Positions 1 through 12,000 of a stretch of 64,000 nt of DNA are shown piece by piece. The notes beneath the pieces were generated by a model. The model had not been told where the DNA came from. It searched no databases and saw only the letters and a program-made list of their open reading frames with translations. The position numbers and the translations under genes were made by a program. Source of the DNA: Lasioglossum baleicum (taxonomy: Eukaryota > Arthropoda > Insecta > Hymenoptera > Halictidae); assembly GCF_051020765.1 (NCBI RefSeq), contig NW_027469558.1, forward strand, positions 1 to 64,000, read 5' to 3'. Within the stretch, counting starts at the first letter, position 1, and each line of letters starts with the position of its first letter.

Positions 1-3000
1 AGAAGGGGTTGTCGAAGGGGTAGTCGATGTAGGGAATTTGCAAAATGTTCTGTTCGCGGCAGCTTTCCATAGAATAAAATAATACCGAAGCGTATCTTGT
101 AGCAAAAGTTGTAAAAAGGAGAGGAAGAACAAATGTAAAATAAAGGAGGTCTACCATTATATCCGATCTTGTAATGTATTGCTTACAGAATTTTGTTCTG
201 TATATAGTATTTTGAATCTACTTTTTCGAGAAATTTGTGTAATATTTATGTATCTATTCAAAGCAGTACTAACGTTTTCTTGAACTAAATTATTCATTAA
301 AATTTTGGTCGGTGAAATTGTTAATGATGTTTTCCAGTATCCATGGAATCATTTCAAACGTATGAATAATGATGTATGTCCCGTATTGGACGTGAAACCA
401 ATTAAACCACAATTTCTATAAAAACATGTTTAACGAAGGCTTAATCGTTCATATTCATAGAACTTTACGCAGTTGTAGAATAACCAAAAATATTTTATTC
501 ATTATCTTTTCTTCCTTATATCTACTATTCATTCAAGGAATAGAAGTCCATTTCAATGTAACTGTGGTAATACTCTTTTGGTTGAATATTTCGAAAATCT
601 TCGGAGATAGGACAGTGTCGTGAATATAAGAATTTTCGTTTTCAATTTCGAATACGACTATCTATACTATTTTACAAAGAATCTGATTATTTAACACTCG
701 AACTTTTAGTGTGTGCAATTGGTATTGATTAATATGATATAACGAAAATAAAAGAGAGTATGTAATCGTGACTCCATTTTAATAAAATATCAATGTAATA
801 AGTTCTACTAAAGACAGCTGCATATTTTCAACCGTAGCAAAAATAAAATATCGGGAACTTGTCATTTTCAATGTCATCGTAGGCTCAGTGTTAAGTAGTA
901 AATTATACGATTGATTTCTGTAGTTTATTTCTTCTGACAAACGTTTTACGTATTTATTTTATGAGCATATTTTAAATACTCGTCAAATATTTTTTGCTAA
1001 TTTGCAGCATTCAAAGTTTCGGCGGAATCAGTGATTACGACTACCCCATCAAAATATTTTTGTCATATCAAACTACATCTAAAAAGTTATTTTCAGATAA
1101 TTTGTATTATTCTGTTACAAATTTCATATTACTATGTCATTTGCTGTATTTGGTGTTTTGAATAGTTATCGTGCAAAAAATATACATTACATTGCATATT
1201 GCACATTTATAATTACAAAATCACGATTTCAATATAGTTATCTATTCTCTTCTAGATGAAATCTATAAAAGTAACTACACGTAAAATTAATATGGTTAAA
1301 TTATATTTGTCCAAGTGGATTACATTCGTAGAAAAAGATTCAAATATTATTTTTATCAGTTAAAATTTTGGGTATTAGTTCATCTATCCAGGTGTGGATA
1401 CCTATTGAAATTATATACATTCACTATTGCCTTCATATCGTGTAACATTTGTTGTAATAGATCTAAATCTAATTTCTTGTCGTCGATGATGGTGGTCTTA
1501 TTTTTTATACATTTTCCTCTAGTGAATATATTTGTAACAAACTTCAAGCACGAATATCGTCAATTTCAAATTTTTCAAATTCCAGTAATAGATGCTAGTT
1601 GCGCTCAATTCCCTTCGTAGCGAAATGTTGAATTCACACGTCTTTATTAAACGTAAATTATTTAAAAAGGGTTTTGAAACGATTAATAATTATCGCAGAA
1701 ATTTTAACATTTACTTGACATTACGTTAACAAAAATATTTTTTGCTAATAGTCCATTTAATATGCCATTAGTAATAATAAGAAACAAATTCTACTTAAAG
1801 TTAATAATGTAAGCCTGTATAAAGAAAGACGTGATTGATAATTGTTTTGTCAAACGACATGTAGGTAATAAGTGTTGACTGATTTATATCATAGTATATG
1901 GTATATAAATATGTTGTAGATTTAATGTGTCACAAAATTATAAGATATATGCTGTAACATAATTATTACAAATAATACGTCATCTAATATGAATATTGAG
2001 TGGAATCAAACAGTATAACCACTCGCTTTTGCCACCACTTTCTTAGTGATTTTCTTAGCAATTTTAGGAAAGATATTGCACAACTAATATAATTGCATAT
2101 CTTATTGTTATAAGCAGTTGTAGATGTATTTTTGTACGCTATATCGTCATAGCTGTCAAAATGGTCTAGATTATTGCATTTCATTCCTTTTCTTAAACTA
2201 GAATACTGATATCCCGGAAAATTTGATAATACGTCGTAGTGTTGTGTCACATCTCCGGTGCAAATTCTTGTAGTTCTCCTATATTCTTGACTACAGTCGT
2301 TTCACGCCATTCCTAATGGAACTAGTACTTAACCATGTATTTTCAAATTTCAGAATTCATTCACAGATGTTTGCTGCAGTCATTTTATATCGTTAAACGT
2401 AACAGCAATTAACTTATCATTCCGATCATCGCTACGTCATTTTTCTACTACCATATCATCGTTTTTGTAACGTGCATTTTACGTTCTTTTCAATAAAATA
2501 TTTATTCATAAATGCTTAATTTCCAAAAGTAAGAATATAAAGCGCCAAAACTGTACAGAGAACAATTATTCTCCATTTTTTCTTATTAATTTATTAGGAA
2601 TCAGCTAGTGGTAGCTTGTGTATATCTTTCACGATCACTGTATGTCATGACTTTTTTAGTACGCGACGCACACAAACAGACATTGTAACTCCCGTAAACA
2701 TCCTGTTCATCACTCCGGAAATCGTCTCGGCATACTTCTCAATTTTATCAATATGCTCATTTTCGGACAAATTATTCCAAATCGACAAGATAATGAAATA
2801 GTATATAAAGCGGAAATCGAACAAGTAAAGGCAGACATGATTTATAAATTTCACAGCTAAGAACTCTAATTATATCCGTTGTAAAATTGAACTTGTGAAA
2901 GTAAGGACGCTGTTGTTGGACTACGGCTTAATTACTTGTTTTTTTTTTCTTTATGTATTTTCTATTCATACTTTACATATTAACAGCAGCCCTTTGCTGT

Positions 3001-3055
3001 GCAAAGTGGGGAGCACGTGAAACGCGAGCTGTACGCTGCAACGGAGTTCCAACTC
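1..3055. other. AT-rich DNA without a recognisable gene
   Basis: The stretch is strongly AT-rich. Short open frames on both strands have low-complexity Ile/Phe/Tyr-rich translations, as expected by chance at this composition. No transposon termini, RNA gene or long tandem repeat was seen. One slightly better open stretch on the minus strand is listed separately. Confidence 0.6.
1984..2301 (-). other. unrecognised open stretch, possible exon remnant
   Basis: This minus-strand interval stays open for about 105 codons from the stop at 2302-2304, with the only early Met at 2250. Its composition is less AT-driven than its surroundings: the N-terminal half has mixed polar residues and two Cys, with the run SNFPGYQYSSLRKGMKC near the Met. 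The C-terminal half becomes Ile/Lys/Ser-rich and looks like readthrough of noncoding DNA. I recognise no family. It could be an exon, a pseudogene scrap or chance. The lack of any neighbouring exon-like sequence keeps confidence low. Confidence 0.2.
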
Positions 3056-4377
3056 ATCCATAATAATAATATGCTTGCATTTGAATTTATCTGACGGCGT
3101 TCACTATGCATTGCTCACTTGAGGTCCACTGTGAAATGTGTAGAGCCGACGATCACCATCAACCGTCCTTAACCCACCCATTTTAACGCGATGGTCGAAG
3201 TAGAGCGAACGCGCAACCCTTATTGTAGAAATTACACCTTATATTATACCCCTATTAATCTAATCTTGTGGCACCGTGTGACAAAGGAAACGAACGAAAC
3301 ATCGAGAGAATGCGAGACAGACATAAGAAATAAATACAAGGGCGTAGACTCATCCCTAAACCATTAACTTAAGATTTAGATATTAGATATTTAGATTTTA
3401 GTAATTACTAAGTAGCATCATAGTGAGATGCACAATTGATTTAAAATACAAAATACACCTAAAATTTTAAACGATTTTCATAAACAATCTTAATTATTAT
3501 TACTTGTTTTCCCATACCCTATAAATCATCCGACCTACTGCCAAAATAATCATGCTTTGCTTATGCAGTATTACTCTCGCAAACTTGCAATGTATGATTC
3601 AAGTAAAGGAATTTTATGATAACTTACGCCATATTAAAGTATGACGTTACCGAGCGTGACAGTTGTGGTTTCGGTAGTGGCGTGGTGGAGTAGGGACTGT
3701 GAGTGAGCGCGTTACACAGGGAGAGAGTGGAGTACCCTCTTTCCCATCGAACGAGAAAATTGACTTCAAGTGACAAACGAATATTATATGAATATACCAT
3801 TATCTTATAACAATACTCTTAGAAAGATGACAATAATAAATGTATAATTCGATTATATGTATAAAACTGTATGCTAATTATATTACAATTATCTCTGACC
3901 CCGCATTTCTATGCACTTAATGAATTTCTATTTACTTAACAAATTTTTTTATAAAGAATAATAAAAGTTATTTCATCCATGAAGTCATACATTGAGACAT
4001 CATTAATGTATGTAACGTAACTTATTTCATTAAGAAAATTCTAATTAAAAAATTCTGATTTTAATATATAAGTGATAATTTTAACCCTCTTTCGATCGTA
4101 GCGCATATAGTACACTTTAATCTGTAACTAGTAGGTTATTTTAATTATTTACATGATTTTATTAGATTTAGATTATGATAATTGATGAACTTATAACGTA
4201 TTTCTTATTAGCGAATGACGTGAAATTATTTTTGTTCTAATTTTGTTATAAATACAATAATTTTTCGTGTATCAGCATTATTGCTAATACGAAACCATTA
4301 GCAATGAAGGAAGCAATGGAGGAGGCGAGAAAGGAGAAGATTATAAAATATTAACCATTTGCCTCTTCCTTGCGTAG

Positions 4378-4600
4378 CCAAGGATACATCATACATGTCG
4401 ATGCGTTTTCCGGCGGCTCCCTCGGTGCGGGTGATTCCGGAAACGAGGAAGTCCTCAAATTGCTGCGCGTCTCTCAAGATCAGGCCAAATTGATGAAACG
4501 CCACATAGTTTCTGAGTTGGTAGCTGGTTCGAGGTTAACCATTTATATGGTTATGACATTACCAGCGTCAGGCAGTATATCACGCCGGCACTCCACCCAC
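4378..4600 (+). pseudogene. R2-like retrotransposon polymerase C-terminal remnant (copy A)
   Basis: The translation from 4378 resembles the extreme C-terminal segment of R2-clade non-LTR retrotransposon proteins, beyond the restriction-like endonuclease. The pattern is VGxLGxWDxxNE, then LRVSxxYAKLMKR, xMVSExIRxxRDIYxEH and TGxRQY. Here it reads through KLMKRHIVSEL and then changes frame near 4540, before the segment matching the final TG-RQY. The same segment in copy B is in one frame. A pyrimidine-rich run ending in TAG lies immediately upstream (4361-4377), in the position of a splice acceptor in both copies. The R2 assignment is from family memory, and no RT or endonuclease core is present. 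Confidence 0.5.
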
Positions 4601-5130
4601 CGAGATCAACCCCGCGGCAGTGTACTCCCGCTACATAGATCCTGCAAGTTCATCCGCTGGAGCCCACGCTGATCCTATGGCGAGAACAACGGCCACACAA
4701 CCAATGGCAAGTCCCGCCTACGTAGATTCATCGATCTCAGGCGACTCCACCACGGAGGATGAACTTGACCTCCCCTGAACTCCCGTCGCCAACAGTGTCC
4801 TGAGCCCTGTTCATACGGTATATAGCCCGTTCGGGCCTGGGTACAGTACACGGCAAGCGTGCCGCTCCTGAGCTCCGATTCCACTCCCTGGCAGTCTTTA
4901 GTATCCACATCCCGCCTTCCTTCTCATTATATTCATTAGTATCGGGTTATGAAATAATATTAATCATTTATACATTTTATTATTCCGCTTATTATTTCTT
5001 TCTTGTTTTTTCGTTCCTTTCTCTTTTTTCGTATTATAATTTCAATTACGTTTTTTTTTATTTGTATTGTTTGCGCAATGGTTGTCGAGGAGGGGGGGGG
5101 GTGTTGTAAAGAGCTCTCCTGTCCCATTAG

Positions 5131-5154
5131 ATGTATGTATGTATGTATGTATGT
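5131..5154 (+). repeat. (ATGT)6 microsatellite
   Basis: Six uninterrupted ATGT units inside repeat A. A run of ten or more G lies just upstream near 5092. The matching position in copy B (about 49296) has only a short ATGTACGTAG, so the expansion is specific to copy A. Confidence 0.9.
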
Positions 5155-5619
5155 AGGTTGTCCCCTTCGGCGCGAAAGTCCGGGCTTCTCCCGTGTTTCC
5201 GGTACTTCGCCTGTTGATTCGTGTCCACGGAGTCTGGAATGAAACACATACATTTTATTTCATTGTAAATCCATACTTATGTACGAATTGTATTTGTGAG
5301 GTGCTCGGCCCCCCGGGACATGAAGTTTATCTGAATAAGTACAACAAATTAACGTGTGCCAGTGCTAATCCTTGAAATACCGTTTCGGCAATATTATTAC
5401 ACCTTGGTAAATACCATATTGCCGACCCTGCAACTCATGAGTGTAGAACATTCGATACTCCTTTGGTGCCGCGATATTAAAACCCTCACGATTATCAGAT
5501 CTTGACCTTATTTCATGCTTTTGAGACGCCGAAACGCCGAAAGCCGAAACATCGAAACTCCGAATAATCGAAAGATCAAAGCGACGAAACGCCGTGACGC
5601 GGACAGAGCCCACTGTCCT

Positions 5620-5710
5620 GTCACGGGGAAATACGTGGCAAGTATGGAAATAAAATTTAAAGCAATTTCGTCACAGGGAAATACGTGGAAAGTATTAAAA
5701 TAAATTAAAA
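5620..5710 (+). repeat. 50-bp direct repeat at the junction of repeat A and the gypsy LTR
   Basis: Two tandem copies start with GTCACRGGGAAATACGTGG (5620 and 5670) and continue into similar AAGTAT-AATAAA text. They lie between the end of repeat A and the start of the gypsy LTR. They may be the tandemly repeated 3' tail of a non-LTR element or a local duplication. Confidence 0.75.
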
Positions 5711-5719
5711 ACACCCGGG

Positions 5720-6047
5720 TGTTCAACCTTCGTGTAAGAGCCCCCTTCCTAAAAGCAACTATGTTTCTCGTATTAATACTTATTTCGCAATACCAGTGTA
5801 ATACAGGTACCGAACAGTCTGAAATATTCAACGCAGGTTTTCAGGATAGGTATACGAATACAGAAACGTTCCGTTTGAGGTACAATATGGAACTGCTTTA
5901 TTCGTTTGTTCTCGGTTTTTATACTATAATTTTCTGGTTGAGTATGCGGTCCCTAGCCACGTGTTGTCTGGCTTTGGCTGATTTTGCTACGGTTGCTGTC
6001 TGGGCGATGCGTCTGGTGATGCGTGGGCTGGAGTTTGGCTGGCGTCA
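5720..6047 (-). repeat. 3' LTR of the gypsy-like element
   Basis: On the plus strand the segment starts TGTTCAACC and ends GGCGTCA, so both strands begin TG and end CA. On the minus strand it follows a G-rich polypurine run. It contains a TATA-like TATAAAAA and, a little downstream, AATAAA near 5900, consistent with an LTR promoter and polyadenylation signal. Inference: this is the terminal repeat that closes the element after env. Confidence 0.6.
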
Positions 6048-6063
6048 AACCCCCCTTCTCAGA
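6048..6063 (-). other. polypurine tract before the 3' LTR
   Basis: On the minus strand the text is CTGAGAAGGGGGGTTT, directly upstream of the LTR start. A purine run here is the expected plus-strand primer site of a Ty3/gypsy element. Confidence 0.55.
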
Positions 6064-6682
6064 CTGTGCTTCACTCCTGTCAAGCGTACGATCTTGGGTT
6101 TGATTTGGACGACTGATTCTTCTTCCTCTTCTAGGTCTTGGAAGGTCACACAAGGTCTTCGTAGAATCGGTGTGGGTACTTGAATTACGGTTTTGGTGCT
6201 TGGAGGTATCGTGATTTGGTTGTTATTACAAATATCTTCATGCATAAAATTGCAGGTATGCAACGCCTTAGTAACCCTGTCTTATACAAAGTGTAACCTG
6301 TGACTAATACTAATGATATCCATCCAATATAGGTGAGTATAGAGTATGATACATTGGTTAGTGTGGTGAGTCTGTGTTGGGTTTGCGTTTTATTGATCTG
6401 TTCATCTAATAGATAAAAATTGTGTTTATAGTTATTGAAATTTGGTGGGACTCTAGGTATTATGGGTATTTTATCCGATATGAATCCAGCTTTTTCTGTG
6501 TCTATGATGTATGTGATAGTGTAGTTGTTTATTTTTATAATTCCTCCTTTTTGTACTTCTCATATTTTCATTGTGTTGTCTGCGTATGAAAGTGTGCAAG
6601 GGGTGTTTGGCTGAAGTCGTACTAGGTTTTTCTAAGTGAAGCGTTTCGTGTGTTGCGCATAAGGCCGTAATCGTTACACTAT

Positions 6683-7698
6683 TTATGGTATTGTAATGAA
6701 TTTGTTATTTGTTTTCATGCGTATGAATGCTAAGTGATCTATCTTGAATATAGCCGTACTGCATTTTGATTTACATACATTTTCTTCTTTGCCGTATCGA
6801 ACCGGTTGATTATTTCTAGAGACTAATCCTATACTAATGGTTTTACATAGTGTTCGCAATTGTTCATTGTCCATTGTTATGTTTGCGGATGTTCGTATTA
6901 ACGCATATTCGTAGTTCAGAATTGGGGCCCTAAATATTTCTCCTGATTTCTTGGGTACAGCGTAGTATTTTACAAGTTTCCAGGGTTCTTTTTTTAATAT
7001 TGGAGTTTTAATTAGGTGTATCAAATTGTCTTCTTTAGTCGCTAGAACTAATTCGCTAATATCGATTATTTATTGAAAGTTAGGTATGGTAGGTTCTATG
7101 AATTGATGACGGAAAATTGTTAATTTCTCCATTGTTCTTATAAATGTATCTATAGGTATGAATATTGTGTCTATTATAACCTTTTTGCCTAATGTTACAT
7201 GAGGTAAAAGTCGTCGATTCTATTATCTAGGTTCGACAATATTATTTCTATAATTAATAATGTATCGATTAAATGTTCCTCATTTCTATTTGACCTTATC
7301 CTTGTATCTTCTTGAGTAATTCTATCTAATACGTGTTGTGATGCTTCATCATGTATGAAACTTCTGATTAATGCTGTTTGGTTTTGTATTATTTGAGAGA
7401 ATGTTTTCTGTTTGTCATAGAGTTTGTATAGATTTTCATTCACAAGTTTCAGGTCAGTTTCGTCCAATGATCCAAATAATGATTTAGATATACTACCTAT
7501 GGCGTTAATAAGTCCTCTTTTTGGTCTAAGGTGTAACAGTATTCGTAGTTTGTCTAATCGTCGTTGGAGATTATTAACATTTGACTTTATAGTTTGATAG
7601 TCTGTAGTCCCGCAGTCTGTTTGTTGCTGTTTGCAGTACTCTTTTTGGTTGCGTTTGGTGGTATATATTTGTTCCATAGTGTCAGTTAGTTCTTTCAT
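6683..7698 (-). pseudogene. env-like (F-protein type) gene of the gypsy element, broken
   Basis: The longest piece (7195-7698, 167 residues) has a basic RPKR tetrapeptide followed by a hydrophobic glycine-containing run (GLINAIGS). This is the layout of the furin-type cleavage site and fusion peptide in errantivirus env and baculovirus F-like proteins. A long helical, heptad-like stretch follows. Homologous frame continues after a break in 6683-7024, which holds the cysteine-containing ectodomain part. The membrane anchor region further down is not intact. Env lies immediately downstream of pol, as in gypsy. Stops and frame breaks make it non-functional. Confidence 0.65.
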
Positions 7699-7799
7699 GC
7701 TAAATATTAGTGTAATTTTTGTTTCTGTGTGATATGTGTACGCGGTTTCAATTTCATCCGTTACTATTTGGCTGTTTCCTACCTCCTGAATTATTAGGT

Positions 7800-8640
7800 C
7801 CTTCCCTGTGATTTGTCGGATCTGGAATAATATGGTTTGATTCTATTCCCGTGTACTGAAACTAGTTTATCATATATGAATATATCATAATTAGGGGTTT
7901 TAACTTCAAATATCTCGTACGGTCCTAACTATACCTGAGCGAGCTTATTAGCTTTACATTCATTATGCAAAAGTTCTAAGTCTCCATTCTTGTATATAAT
8001 TTTAAGTTTGATTTTACTATCTTGTGAAGCTTTATATTTCTTTTTATTTTTTTGCAGTTATTCCTATCGCGTGTTCTAAGTATTCTAGATGTATTTGTTC
8101 CCAAAGTTCTACCAGAGTGTTTTTGAATAAATTAGGGGTAATTGCTATAGCAGAAGGTAGATTGGCTCGTCTTCCGAATGATAATTCAAAAGGTGATAAC
8201 CTGTTCCTGCATGAATCGTGGTGTTGTAAGCTAGGCTAACGTATTTCAGTTTTTCATCCAATCATTTTGTTGTTGACTAATATTAGTTCTCGGCATGTCT
8301 TTTATCATTGCATGAGCTCTTTCGAGACTAACATTGGACTGTGGGTGAAAGCGGTGGTTTTTATATACTTTGTGTTAAACATGTTTTCAATTCTGTCATT
8401 AATTTACATATGAAATTGTGCCCTTGATCGATTAGCATGAGTCTGGGGGAGGCAAATATGTATATGTAATGATCTAGGAGGGAGTTGATTATTGATGATG
8501 CTTGTTGATTCTTTAAAAGTATCAGCATTAGGTATTTTGTTAAACAGTCTTTTATTGAGAGTACAAACTGGTTTCCTGATTTGGTTCTTGGTAATGGTCC
8601 GATTATGTCGAGTCCCATTTTGACGTTCGGGTTTTCTGGT
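7800..8640 (-). pseudogene. integrase region of the gypsy-like pol
   Basis: The 8361-8618 frame shows the start of the integrase catalytic core: a G-LDIIGPLP motif with the first catalytic Asp, then a KYLML strand. The second Asp appears in LMLIDQGHNF. Below 8240 a second frame matches the usual end of the core (an FGRRANLPS-type patch) and then a GPYEIF patch (about 7900-7930). That patch corresponds to the GPY/F module found C-terminal in many Ty3/gypsy integrases. Several frame breaks separate these parts. The block sits between RNase H and env, as expected. Confidence 0.65.
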
Positions 8641-8970
8641 GTATCAGTGATGATTGCATGTTCTCTTGTCTTACCCTTGTTAATTTGTTAGTCTGACAGG
8701 TTTTGCAGCTTCATATGTATTCCGTTACATCTTTCTCCAAGTTTTTCCAAAAATATTTGCTTTTGGTTAGTTCAATGGTGCGGTTCTCTCTTATATGTTG
8801 CTGTAGGTCGTGGGATTCCTTCAGGATTGCTTGATTTCTTATCTTGATTAAGTTCCTTTACACAGTCTGTTGCAAATTTCATACTCTTACCTTCATAATC
8901 TTTCGTTAGGAATCATAACATTAGTTGTATATTGATCTAGCCCAGTCCCTTGATGTCTTGATTGCCGAAT

Positions 8971-9690
8971 TTATGTTCTTCTGGTATTGTTGCAGAGCCA
9001 TGAGGGCATGTAACTTGAGTAACAATCTTTTTCGTTATATGGTCCTAGGACGTCGTATGATACTGGGCTCCAACATTGTTTGTTAGGTTCCAGTTTGGTT
9101 GGCGTATTCTTGCTTGGTGATGTTTTCCAATCTTCATATGATTCGAGCAGTTCACTTTCATCATCTATGTTCGTCGTGGTTGATGGGCTTCCTAGTTCCT
9201 CTGGTATGGAATCCTCTATTTCCTGTGGATTTATTATTCGCATTTTGATTATTACCTTTTCGTCATTCACTATTCGCTCCGCGAATAATCGTGATAATCC
9301 GTCTGCTACTACGTTATCTTTTCCTTTCTTATATTCGATCTCATAGTCATACTCTTCTAGCCTCAGTCTCCATCTCATTAGTCCCGATGAAGGATCCGTG
9401 ATATTATGTAACAATTTCAATGCCTGATGATCCGGTTGTATTATGAAGTGTCTTCGGAGTTAGTATTAGCGTAACCTTTTGATTTGCCCAAACTATGGCT
9501 ATTGCAGCTCTTTTTCCGTGGTAGTATAATTTCTTTCTGCGGAATTCAGGGTAGGTGAGATGAAACTGCAGGGATGTCCGTCCTATAAGAGCACAGCTCC
9601 AATCCCCTCGTTGCTGGAATCCGTAGTCTGTACAAATGTCTTGTTAAAATCAGGGTATTGTAGTGAGGTTGCTCGCATAGTTCATTTTTC
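8971..9690 (-). pseudogene. RNase H region of the gypsy-like pol
   Basis: The 8971-9420 frame contains the end of the Ty3/gypsy RNase H: a MRWRLRLEEYDYEIEYKKGK stretch followed by DNVVADGLSR, where the Asp is the last catalytic acid of the domain. Upstream (9430-9690) the frame is broken, but fragments of the TDSS-type start of RNase H can be followed between stops. Beyond 8971 the linker to integrase is degraded. Confidence 0.7.
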
Positions 9691-10620
9691 AAAGTGTTAA
9701 ATGCTGATTGTTGTTCTTTTTTCCATTGAAAGGGAGTTTCCTTTTGGTTAAGATTATTAGGGGTTTCGCGATGTTGGCGAAGATTTTAATGAATTTACGA
9801 TAGTATCCAGGTAATCCAAGAAATGATTTTATTTTCGTTATGCTTGTAGGATTAGGGAAACTTTTTATAGAGTTCATCTTTTTTGCATTTGGTATGATTC
9901 CGTCTTTAGTGATGATGTGTCCTAGGTATTCGAGTTCGTGTTTCAGGAATTCGCATTTGTCAGGCTGTATCTTCAGTCCAACTTCCTTCAGTCTGTTAAA
10001 TGCTATTGCTAGGTTGCGATTGTGTCCTCGATAGTGTTTCCAAGTATTACTATATCGTCTAAATATACATATAATACTAGACAATCAGTCCTCGTATTGC
10101 GCTGTCCATCATTCTTTGGAATGTGGCTGGCGCATTCTATAGACTAAAAGGCATTCTTTTGTAGTAACAATATTCGTCCGTCGTGCTGAAAGCAGTGTAG
10201 CTTTTGTGGTTGGGGTTCATAGGTATTTGACGGAAGCCTGAAGAGAGATTCAATGCACTGAAGAATTTAGCGATTCCTAGGTGGACGAATATGTCATCGG
10301 CTTGCGGAAGTGGATATGCATCCTGATCGGTGAATTTATTTAACTTCCGAAAGTCAATCACAATTTTACATTTTTGTTTGCCAGACGCATCCTGTTCTTT
10401 GGGCACTACCCAGGTTGGTGCGTTACAATGTGAATCTGAATCTTTTATTATACCTTTGTCTTACATTTCTCTAATTTGGCTTTGGATCTCTTTTCTGTGG
10501 CATTCTGGAGTTTTGTATGCCTTAATATTGACTGGTCTGTCTGTTTTAACGAATATGTTGTGTTCGGTTAATGTGCTACAGGGCACAGGCTCATTGTCAG
10601 TTGAAATGATGTTATGATAT
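9690..10620 (-). pseudogene. reverse transcriptase region of the gypsy-like pol
   Basis: The 10137-10406 frame holds RT motifs 1-3: a KIVIDFRKLN block, YPLPQADDIF, then a FSALNLSSGFRQI block in which the catalytic Asp of the usual LDLxSG motif is Asn. A frame break follows before the YVDD region, where a YMYI-type remnant is seen. The 9689-10084 frame carries the downstream part: CEFLKHELEYLGHII and SFLGLPGYYRKFI, diagnostic of gypsy RT thumb and connection. The upstream frame 10612-10860 is the linker between protease and RT. Loss of catalytic residues and several stops mark it as dead. Confidence 0.8.
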
Positions 10621-10869
10621 AATTTTCTTAGTAGGTTCCCTTAAACCTTCTTCGATGTTATCGAGTCTAAGCTTGATCAATATTTCTGTGATTTTGGGAT
10701 TATCTGAGTCTATTTGACTGTGATTCTCAATTTGAATATCATGGTCACCATTATTGAAGACACAAGCACGAACGGGTTCATCGTTGAGCTTATCTACGTG
10801 GGTAACTGACCGTCTGCTGTGGACCCTCTGGGTGGTTGGAGTTGGAGCAACATTCGCCACTAATCGGCA

Positions 10870-12000
10870 TCAATTAAGATCGACCGAATGACCATATATA
10901 ACTAGAATTATTGGTTATACGGACCCAATTAAACGCTGTGCCACCGACATAATGATAATAAAAGTTTAAACATCGGAACACGCTTTCTCGAATGATCGAG
11001 CATTCCGTCCCGATATCTACTAGACATTCGTTAATCTCTTCTTACACACGACACTGTTTACTGGATTTTGTCTCGTTTCTATTTCCGAGTCTCTAGTCAA
11101 TTTGTCCTCTCTAACTATTCATCATTTTTCCGCTGGTAACATTCAGAATCCAAACGAACTAATAACCCAGGTATGATACACTTGACACGTTTCCTCGGTG
11201 GTTTTGAAACGGAAATAGATCCCTCAATCTTCGCCTATGAAAGTAGTTTAGGCTCCTTACAATGGCAACAGTGGCTAATATGCTTAGACTTTCTATCGCG
11301 GCCTACTTGACTATTCTTATTCCATGTGTTCTTCCTTTCCCTAACTGTTTCATAACTTTTAACACTCTTTATCCATTAAATTTCCGACACGGGAAACAAA
11401 CTTAGACATTCATACTTCTCGGCAAGTATTTTGGTCGACGTTGTTATCATCGCGGATTCCATATATAATTAATACATCATATTACTTGCAGGAATATCTA
11501 ATTTTTATTAACATATTTTTTAATCTTATAAGAAGAACATGTTTCGTAACCCTGGCCAAGTAAACGGTTAAATCTAACCGCTGCTTCTAATAATTTACGC
11601 AGTCTGCATTCTCCGGGAATTTCTGATAATGGCGGTCGCAGATGCCTCCTATGAAGCCGGTGTATTTTGTACGCAGACCTACCATCCCTTCGAAATCCCA
11701 CGTTTCTTTAGAGTTGGTAAATATAATTTATAGTTGACATTCCAATCGTATATCAGACCTATGTATTTGGACTCTTTCTAGTCATTTAACAGCTGTGAAA
11801 CATTTTGATTCCGATTTGAATTCTGACAACCAGTTTTCACTTGCATATCCCATTAGTTTAGTATTAATCGGGTTCACTTGTAATAATCCTGCAAGCACTT
11901 CAATCAGTTTCGCAAAGTTGGATTCCCATATACGTGTGACCTGACTCGGATCCTATCTCGAGATCCGTATCGCCTACTATAACGTACGACAGACCAGTCA
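10870..12000 (-). pseudogene. possible gag remnant of the gypsy-like element
   Basis: Translated on the minus strand in mixed frames, 11180-11330 gives a basic stretch ending HCCHCKEP, resembling the first half of a CCHC zinc knuckle; the distal His and Cys are not clear. The 11498-11701 frame is rich in Arg and Leu. A short open stretch at about 11780-11930 reads as an alpha-helical piece. The position upstream of pol and the knuckle-like motif suggest gag, but the sequence is badly decayed. No protease active site (DSG/DTG) was found. Confidence 0.35.

Larger units (their letters stand above)
3056..5615 (+). mobile_element. composite repeat, copy A (R2-like 3' module)
   Basis: This block aligns by eye, with many substitutions and small indels, to 41453-43020 plus about 48785-49785. 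The order is the same: an AT-rich section (3056-4370), a coding-like section (4378-4600), a GC-richer tail (4600-4920), an AT-rich spacer, a second GC-rich patch (5160-5240 and 5300-5340) and a run of GCCGAAA-type short repeats (5520-5600). Copy A lacks the R1-like insertion found in copy B, so it shows the undisturbed arrangement. It is either an ancient segmental duplication or a non-autonomous retroelement carrying an R2-type 3' end. The 5' boundary is simply where I lose alignment. Confidence 0.6.
5720..12000 (-). mobile_element. degraded errantivirus-like Ty3/gypsy element with env
   Basis: Read on the minus strand, this block carries in order a gag nucleocapsid trace, an RT, an RNase H, an integrase, an env and a terminal LTR. 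That order is typical of insect Ty3/gypsy errantiviruses. All frames are interrupted. A 3' LTR of about 328 bp with TG...CA ends is clear at 5720-6047. I searched by eye for the same LTR beyond 10860 and found none, so the 5' end appears lost or diverged past recognition. An R1-type fragment lies just beyond. The element is an old non-functional copy; it is described only and no sequence is restored. Confidence 0.75.

Noticed and set aside
4675..5253. ORFs over the GC-rich tail of repeat A
   Set aside because: Frames are not kept in the matching part of copy B.
5365..6263. Several minus- and plus-strand ORFs of 60-150 codons
   Set aside because: They lie across the tail of repeat A and the gypsy LTR. 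Arg-rich translations come from the GCCGAAA repeats and show no domain.
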